Positions 11,849 to 15,573 of a stretch of 15,573 nt of DNA are shown here, piece after piece (positions within the stretch are counted from its first letter, which is position 1; each line of letters opens with the position of its first letter). The translations under genes and the position numbers were made by a program. Source of the stretch: Anaerolineae bacterium (GTDB taxonomy: Bacteria > Chloroflexota > Anaerolineae > JAAYZQ01); NCBI GenBank assembly GCA_016926595.1, contig JAFGOG010000184.1, positions 1-15,573 of the forward strand, in the 5' to 3' direction. Under the pieces are notes generated by a model, which had not been told where the DNA came from, made no database searches, and worked only from the letters and a program-made list of their open reading frames with translations.

Positions 11849-13186
11849 TCAATAAACCGACAGGTACCGCTCCAGCTCCCAGGCGCTCACCTGCCGGTTG
11901 TACTCCTGCCATTCAATCCTCTTCGCCTCCACGAGACGATCGAGTAGGTGTGCGCCCAGGGTGGCGCGCACCAGGTCATCGCGCTTCAGCTCCTCCAACG
12001 CCTCGCCCAGCGACCCCGGCAGTGTCTCCAGGTTGCGAGCCTGGCGGCTCATGTCGTCCAGGCGATACAGATCCTCATTCGAGATCGGCGGCGGTTCCAG
12101 CTCCTGCCGCACTCCATCCAGCCCGGCGCGGAGCATGACGGCGAACGCCAGGTAGGGGTTGCAGCTCGGATCGGGGCAGCGCAGCTCCACCCGCACCGAG
12201 TCGGGCCGGCCGGGGGTCGATTTCGGCACCCGGATCAGGGCCGAGCGGTTGATCTGGCCCCAACTGACATACACCGGCGCCTCGTAGCCGGGCACCAGCC
12301 GTTTGTACGAGTTGACCAGGGGAGCCAGCACAGCGCACATGCCCCGGGCGTGGGCCAGTTGGCCGGCGATAAAGCGCAGGGCCAGGCGCGACAGGCCATA
12401 TTCACCCTGCTCGTCGGCGAATGCGTTTTCACCCGTGTCGATCCGTGACATGCTCTGATGGACGTGCATCCCCGAGCCGGCAATGCCGGCGACCGGCTTG
12501 GGCATAAAGGTCGCGTGCAGCCCGAGCTGCCGGGCTATCTCCTTGAGGCTGGCCTTGAAGGTAACGACGTTGTCGGCGGCGCGCAGGGCATCGGTGTAGC
12601 GAAAGTCGATTTCATGCTGCCCAATGGCAGCTTCGTGATGGCTGGTCTCCACGCGGATGCCAAAGGCGGCCAGCGTCTTACTCATCTGCTTTCGGACTTC
12701 CAAGCCCCGATCGGTCGAAAGGTCAAAGTAACCTCCCTGGTCGTGGGGCACGGGCACGGCGCGGCCGTTTCCATCTTGACTTAGCAAAAAGAACTCGGGC
12801 TCTGGCCCGGTATTGTAGACAAGCCCCAGGGCTGCGGCCTCCTCCATCGCCCGCTTCAAGATATACCGCGGGTCGCCATGGAACGGTTCGCCGGTAGGCG
12901 TATAGACATCGCAGATCAGGCGGGCAGTTGGACCCCCATCCTGCTGCCACGGGATGGCTGAATAGGTGTCGAGGTCTGGCACCAGGTACATGTCGCTCTC
13001 GGCAATGCGGGCAAATCCCTCCACCGACGAGCCGTCGAACCAGATGCCCTGATCCAGGGCCGTTGCCAGCTCGCTGACCGGGATGGTCACACTCTTGACA
13101 ATGCCCACAATATCGGTGAACTGCAAATTGATAAACTCTATGCCTTGCTCGGCGACGCGCCCGATGATCTCTTCCTTACTCCTCAT
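11849..13186 (-). CDS. glnA: Type I glutamine synthetase, alpha (GSI-alpha) form
   Basis: The 445-residue enzyme makes glutamine from glutamate, ammonia and ATP. Visible signatures are DGSSVEGFARIAESDM (51-66), metal ligands in GPEPEFFLL (E129, E131), AGIAGSGMHVHQS around H241, VNSYKRLVPGYEAP (291-304) and RCPDPSCNPYLAFA (336-349). The length equals that of Bacillus-type GSI-alpha, the 25-residue insertion of GSI-beta is missing, and the region around residue 373 (DLYRLDD) lacks the tyrosine adenylylation motif. Control is therefore likely through feedback inhibition and promoter regulation; R60 sits where the Bacillus feedback arginine is found. ATG at 13186 has GGGAGG upstream. No GlnR or PII gene is near. 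Confidence 0.95.
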   Translation of the reverse strand: MRSKEEIIGRVAEQGIEFINLQFTDIVGIVKSVTIPVSELATALDQGIWFDGSSVEGFARIAESDMYLVPDLDTYSAIPWQQDGGPTARLICDVYTPTGEPFHGDPRYILKRAMEEAAALGLVYNTGPEPEFFLLSQDGNGRAVPVPHDQGGYFDLSTDRGLEVRKQMSKTLAAFGIRVETSHHEAAIGQHEIDFRYTDALRAADNVVTFKASLKEIARQLGLHATFMPKPVAGIAGSGMHVHQSMSRIDTGENAFADEQGEYGLSRLALRFIAGQLAHARGMCAVLAPLVNSYKRLVPGYEAPVYVSWGQINRSALIRVPKSTPGRPDSVRVELRCPDPSCNPYLAFAVMLRAGLDGVRQELEPPPISNEDLYRLDDMSRQARNLETLPGSLGEALEELKRDDLVRATLGAHLLDRLVEAKRIEWQEYNRQVSAWELERYLSVY

Positions 13187-13227
13187 GTTGAGCCTCCCGT
13201 TCTTGGTGCCCGGCAAAATTGGAGCGA

Positions 13228-13256
13228 GTATACCAGAGGTCGCAGAGGTTGTCAAG
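13228..13256 (-). promoter_or_regulatory. Promoter of glnA with 9-base-period repeats in the spacer
   Basis: On the minus strand a perfect TTGACA (13251-13256) and TATACT (13228-13233) are 17 bases apart. The spacer holds ACCTCTG twice with a 9-base period (plus-strand CAGAGGT at 13235-13241 and 13244-13250), a possible repressor site. Confidence 0.8.
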
Positions 13257-13263
13257 CGCCGAG

Positions 13264-13292
13264 TTGGAGGCCAGGCCTGGCTGTGGTATACT
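13264..13292 (+). promoter_or_regulatory. Divergent promoter of the M1 peptidase gene with palindromic spacer
   Basis: TTGGAG (13264-13269) and TATACT (13287-13292) have a 17-base spacer. The spacer contains the perfect 12-base palindrome GCCAGGCCTGGC (13270-13281). The two divergent -35 boxes are only seven bases apart, so the promoters may interfere. Confidence 0.6.
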
Positions 13293-13314
13293 TGCCGGCA
13301 AAGTGAGGTGAGCA

Positions 13315-15099
13315 TTGAAATTCCTATTCTTCATCGTGCTGTCCGGCTTGCTTGTCGAATTGATCGTACTGGGCTTTGTCGCTTTCCGGGCGCTCAGGAA
13401 TAGAGCTGAAGGTAGCTCCAGGAGACAGGGGTATGCGGCGTTGGGCTGTTTTACCGTTTCGGCGGTCGCGGCCTGCCTGGTGGCGGCGTTGGGAGCCTGC
13501 TGCTGGCTCCCTGGTCGCGTCTTGCCGTCGGTCCTTGACATTGCGGCCGCGCCCTCCACTACCCCCCAGGCAGGGCACGGCCCTACCCACACCCCGGCCC
13601 CGGAGCCCTTGCCCGTCATCTCCTACCCCGGCGATACAGAGCAGTTCGCGGCAAGCATGATCCCAGAGGAACGGCCAGCCCTCGAGCGGTTGGACGACCC
13701 GCCGCGCTGTACCCTCGACGTGTCGGTGCTGTGGGATCAGGCGACGATCGTCGGCCGGGAACGGCTCCTGCTGACCAACAACGAGGCGGCACCCCTCGAC
13801 GAGGTTGTCTTTCGCCTCTTCCCCAACGCCCCCTACTATCAGGAGGGCAGGCTGGAGGTTGGTGCGGTCGAAGTGAACGGCTATCCCGTTCAGTTCGCGT
13901 TGGACCAGGACGACACGGTGCTGACGGTGACCCTGCCCGCGCCTCTCCCGCCCGAAATCCAGGCCGATCTGACCCTTGATTTCACGGTGACTGTGCCCTC
14001 CCGGCCGGACCGTTTCGGCGTGTACCAGGATGTGATGGTCCTGGGCCATTGGTATCCCAAGCTGAGCGTTTACGACGACGAAGGCTGGCACGCCGATCCA
14101 TACGTCCCGCTGGGCGACGCCTATTACGGCGAGGCGTCCCATTTTACACTGAACTTGACCTTGCCTGAGAGCCTGACCGTGGCTGCGACCGGCGTAGAAA
14201 CGGCGCGGCGGGTGAATGACGGCGGCAGTTTCACGCTGACCTATCAAAGCGGCGCCGTGCGCGACGTGGCCGTGGTCATGGGTCCCACTCTGGAGACGAT
14301 CAGCACGACGGTGGGCCAGTCCACGATCACCAGCTTTTACCTGCCCGGCGACCAAGCCGGCGGGCAGCGAGCGTTGGATGTGGCCGCCGGGTCGGTGCGG
14401 ACTTATAACGAGCTATTTGGTCCCTACCCCTACGCCGATCTGGACGTGGTCGAAGGCTACTTTCTGATCGACGGCTCGCCGGGCGGCATGGAGTTCTCGG
14501 GATTGGTGCTGATCAGCAGCGAGTTTTACGCCTCAGAGGGCCCTTACACCATGATGGACATGCCGGCCATGGTCGTGTCGCACGAAATAGCCCACCAGTG
14601 GTGGTATGCCGCGATCGGCGACGACCAGGTGGACGATCCCTGGCTGGACGAGGCCTTTGCCGTCTATTCGTCCATCCTCTACTTTGAAGCAAAGCAGGGC
14701 CGAAAAGGAGCCCAAGTGCAGTTGCTCGAAAATTGCACCATCCCTTACAGGCTGGTGGCATGGGCGGGCGGCGACCGGCCTATTGCTACCTCGTTGCTCG
14801 ATTTTGACGATGCGCTGACCTACTCGGCCATCGTCTACGGCAAAGGCGGCCTCTTTCTACACCAGCTCCGCCAAGCTCTCGGCGATGAGCGTTTCTTCGG
14901 GCTGTTACAGAACTACTACGCACAATTCAAGTACCGCGTTGTCCGGCCCGACGACTTTTATGCCGCCATGCTGGACGCCGCCGGCGACGCGGCGGGAAGG
15001 GAAGCAGCGGCCAGGCTGTATGACGACTGGGTGCTCGGCGCAACCGGCGAGCCTATCAGCCTGGATGACTTGCGAGGCTTGCTGGAGCTGTTGAAATAG
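13315..15099 (+). CDS. Membrane-anchored M1-family (gluzincin) metallopeptidase
   Basis: The 594-residue protein has HEIAH at 423-427 (zinc ligands H423, H427; E424 catalytic) and the third ligand E446 exactly 18 residues later in LDEAFAVYS. Upstream is the exopeptidase-like loop GGMEFSG (390-396), and Y508 in VYGKGG is the likely transition-state tyrosine. Together these define the M1 aminopeptidase family. Residues 115-340 form the beta-rich N-terminal domain. Two hydrophobic helices (about 3-24 and 40-62) flank a basic loop (RALRNR), which puts the enzyme outside the cytoplasm; LGAC at 59-62 resembles a lipobox. A Pro/Thr-rich linker follows at about 78-102. The start is TTG with GAGGTGA in front; no better ATG exists upstream. 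It is shorter than classical M1 enzymes, lacking most of the C-terminal helical domain. Confidence 0.88.
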   Translation: MKFLFFIVLSGLLVELIVLGFVAFRALRNRAEGSSRRQGYAALGCFTVSAVAACLVAALGACCWLPGRVLPSVLDIAAAPSTTPQAGHGPTHTPAPEPLPVISYPGDTEQFAASMIPEERPALERLDDPPRCTLDVSVLWDQATIVGRERLLLTNNEAAPLDEVVFRLFPNAPYYQEGRLEVGAVEVNGYPVQFALDQDDTVLTVTLPAPLPPEIQADLTLDFTVTVPSRPDRFGVYQDVMVLGHWYPKLSVYDDEGWHADPYVPLGDAYYGEASHFTLNLTLPESLTVAATGVETARRVNDGGSFTLTYQSGAVRDVAVVMGPTLETISTTVGQSTITSFYLPGDQAGGQRALDVAAGSVRTYNELFGPYPYADLDVVEGYFLIDGSPGGMEFSGLVLISSEFYASEGPYTMMDMPAMVVSHEIAHQWWYAAIGDDQVDDPWLDEAFAVYSSILYFEAKQGRKGAQVQLLENCTIPYRLVAWAGGDRPIATSLLDFDDALTYSAIVYGKGGLFLHQLRQALGDERFFGLLQNYYAQFKYRVVRPDDFYAAMLDAAGDAAGREAAARLYDDWVLGATGEPISLDDLRGLLELLK

Positions 15100-15127
15100 G
15101 CAGTGTCTCGCCCGATCGCCGCTGTGG

Positions 15128-15158
15128 GCCGTTCACTGACTGGCAGTCAGTGAACGGC
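15128..15158 (+). terminator. 14-base-stem hairpin after the M1 peptidase gene
   Basis: GCCGTTCACTGACT (15128-15141) and its perfect complement (15145-15158) enclose a GGC loop. A second copy of GGCAGTCAG (15156-15164) follows, then AATTTT. The T-run is short and a few bases away, so it is a probable but not typical intrinsic terminator. Confidence 0.6.
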
Positions 15159-15168
15159 AGTCAGAATT

Positions 15169-15196
15169 TTGCCAAGCGGACGGTATATGGTATAAT
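15169..15196 (+). promoter_or_regulatory. Promoter of the leader RNA / HdrC-like gene
   Basis: TTGCCA (15169-15174) and a perfect TATAAT (15191-15196) are 16 bases apart. Transcription should begin near 15203, giving a leader of about 285 nucleotides before the next start codon. Confidence 0.7.
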
Positions 15197-15198
15197 GG

Positions 15199-15438
15199 AG
15201 CAGTGCTGGAGACAATGACGCTCCAGAGCCACCGGTAAACTGGCGAGCGCTGCTAGAGAGGAAGCGGAATTGACCGGCTTTTCGGTAGCCAAGAAGCAAG
15301 GAGCCACGCCAATGGCAGGGCATGGTATTGTTGCCCAAGCGATTATGCCTGTTGCCAAGCAAAGCGCTCCCCTTGAGGCGTTGGTTGACTATTGCTGCCC
15401 AAGGTAGGCCTGTCAGGCTATGTGGGCAGTTTTTGTTT
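15199..15438 (+). ncRNA. Structured leader RNA, riboswitch- or attenuator-like, of unknown class
   Basis: After the promoter comes about 240 bases with no credible frame but many helices. AGCAGTGCT (15199-15207) pairs with AGCGCTGCT (15246-15254) around two hairpins: GGAG/CTCC (15208-15211 with 15221-15224), and CCGG/CTGG (15232-15235 with 15240-15243). This makes a three-way junction. GGCAT/ATGCC (15319-15323 with 15345-15349) follows. GGGCA at 15318-15322 can instead pair with TGCCC at 15332-15336 or at 15396-15400, the latter being the 5' arm of the terminator. I see no T-box sequence and no cobalamin, SAM, TPP, FMN or cyclic-di-GMP core. It may be a cis-acting switch for the HdrC-like gene or a separate small RNA. 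The first few bases may precede the true start. Confidence 0.5.
15395..15438 (+). terminator. Intrinsic terminator (attenuator) before the HdrC-like gene
   Basis: CTGCCCA (15395-15401) pairs with TGGGCAG (15423-15429). An inner stem GCCT/AGGC (15408-15411 with 15415-15418) lies between them, and TTTTTGTTT follows directly. It ends 50 bases before the next start codon, so it can switch downstream expression off. Confidence 0.8.
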
Positions 15439-15446
15439 CCAGCAGC

Positions 15447-15467
15447 AAACAGCCTCCTACGCAGGAG
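15447..15467 (+). promoter_or_regulatory. Hairpin holding an SD-like GGAGG before the HdrC-like gene
   Basis: Around 15447-15467, GCCTCCT and AGGAGGGC fold on an ACGC loop with one bulged G. It would hide a GGAGG, but that lies about 20 bases from the ATG; the nearer GGAG at 15475-15478 is the likelier ribosome site. Its role is therefore uncertain. Confidence 0.35.
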
Positions 15468-15488
15468 GGCTGACGGAGCTGAAAGACC

Positions 15489-15573
15489 ATGGAACCAGAC
15501 CTGACATTCATTGACCAGGTGAGCGATCTGAGCCACCAGAACGTGCGGCGCTGCTACTACTGCCAGCGCTGCA
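15489..15573 (+). CDS. HdrC-like 4Fe-4S protein, first 28 codons (cut by right edge)
   Basis: The frame begins MEPDLTFIDQVSDLSHQNVR and reaches CYYCQRC at the window end. C-x2-C-x2-C after a short acidic helix is how heterodisulfide-reductase subunit C and related succinate-dehydrogenase-type iron-sulfur proteins begin their first [4Fe-4S] motif. Such proteins pass electrons between flavin or membrane partners. The fourth cysteine and second cluster lie beyond the edge, so the family call rests on little sequence. ATG at 15489 has GGAG ten bases upstream. It is preceded by the structured leader and terminator, so its expression is probably controlled by attenuation. Confidence 0.6.
   Translation, partial: MEPDLTFIDQVSDLSHQNVRRCYYCQRC

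Noticed and set aside
13324..14355. A 343-codon open frame on the minus strand
   Set aside because: It is antisense to the M1 peptidase, whose motifs are clear, and shows no recognisable domain.
15199..15438. T-box, RNase P RNA, 6S RNA or tmRNA
   Set aside because: No AGGGUGG-type T-box sequence, no ACAGAA/GAGGAAAGUCC of RNase P, ends that do not pair as in 6S RNA, and no tRNA-like end or tag frame as in tmRNA.

Overview
The window reads as chromosomal DNA of a GC-rich bacterium with ordinary sigma-70-like promoters and clear Shine-Dalgarno sites. Chloroflexota (Anaerolineae-like) is the best guess. The hints are a glycosyltransferase start of the type NAHLLS...YRSAGI, a short alpha-type glutamine synthetase, a CPG2-like M20 peptidase, an HdrC-like iron-sulfur protein, and a small repeat ending in TTCTGAG/CTCAGAA. 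No marker gene settles the taxonomy. There are no tRNA, rRNA, CRISPR or transposase genes. Most genes lie on the minus strand.

Layout, left to right. (1) 1-223: start of a minus-strand glycosyltransferase cut by the left edge, with a strong promoter so close to its GTG that the mRNA may be leaderless. (2) 269-5083: a compact minus-strand operon read in the order Nif3-like protein, PhnP-like metallo-beta-lactamase-fold hydrolase, M20 carboxypeptidase, PIG-L deacetylase, RlmD/TrmA-type RNA methyltransferase. It is driven by a promoter at 5055-5083, and most junctions overlap or nearly touch. (3) 5098-9460: a ferritin-like cluster, also minus strand. In order of transcription it holds a 68-residue half-ferritin, a Crp/Fnr-family regulator, a 783-residue fusion (half-ferritin + thioredoxin/DUF255 + alpha/alpha barrel + unrecognised tail), a 168-residue protein with two ferritin-like halves, and a truncated fumarase/aspartase-family fragment. 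(4) 9520-11659: a membrane-anchored beta-propeller protein and a stand-alone Lon substrate-binding domain protein. (5) 11796-13256: glutamine synthetase with a near-consensus promoter. (6) 13264-15158: a divergent M1-family metallopeptidase that starts at TTG, followed by a long hairpin. (7) 15167-15573: a promoter, a roughly 240-nt structured leader ending in an intrinsic terminator, then the first 28 codons of an HdrC-like protein cut by the right edge.

The most interesting part is the ferritin-like cluster. Four ferritin-like two-helix units, spread over three proteins, share the spacing E-x6-Y ... E-x2-H. One is fused to a thioredoxin-fold protein with a CEPC motif, and a one-component regulator sits among them. 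I infer a redox or iron/peroxide defence module; the sequence does not prove the substrate. The second point of interest is the structured leader before the HdrC-like gene, which matches no riboswitch class I can recall.
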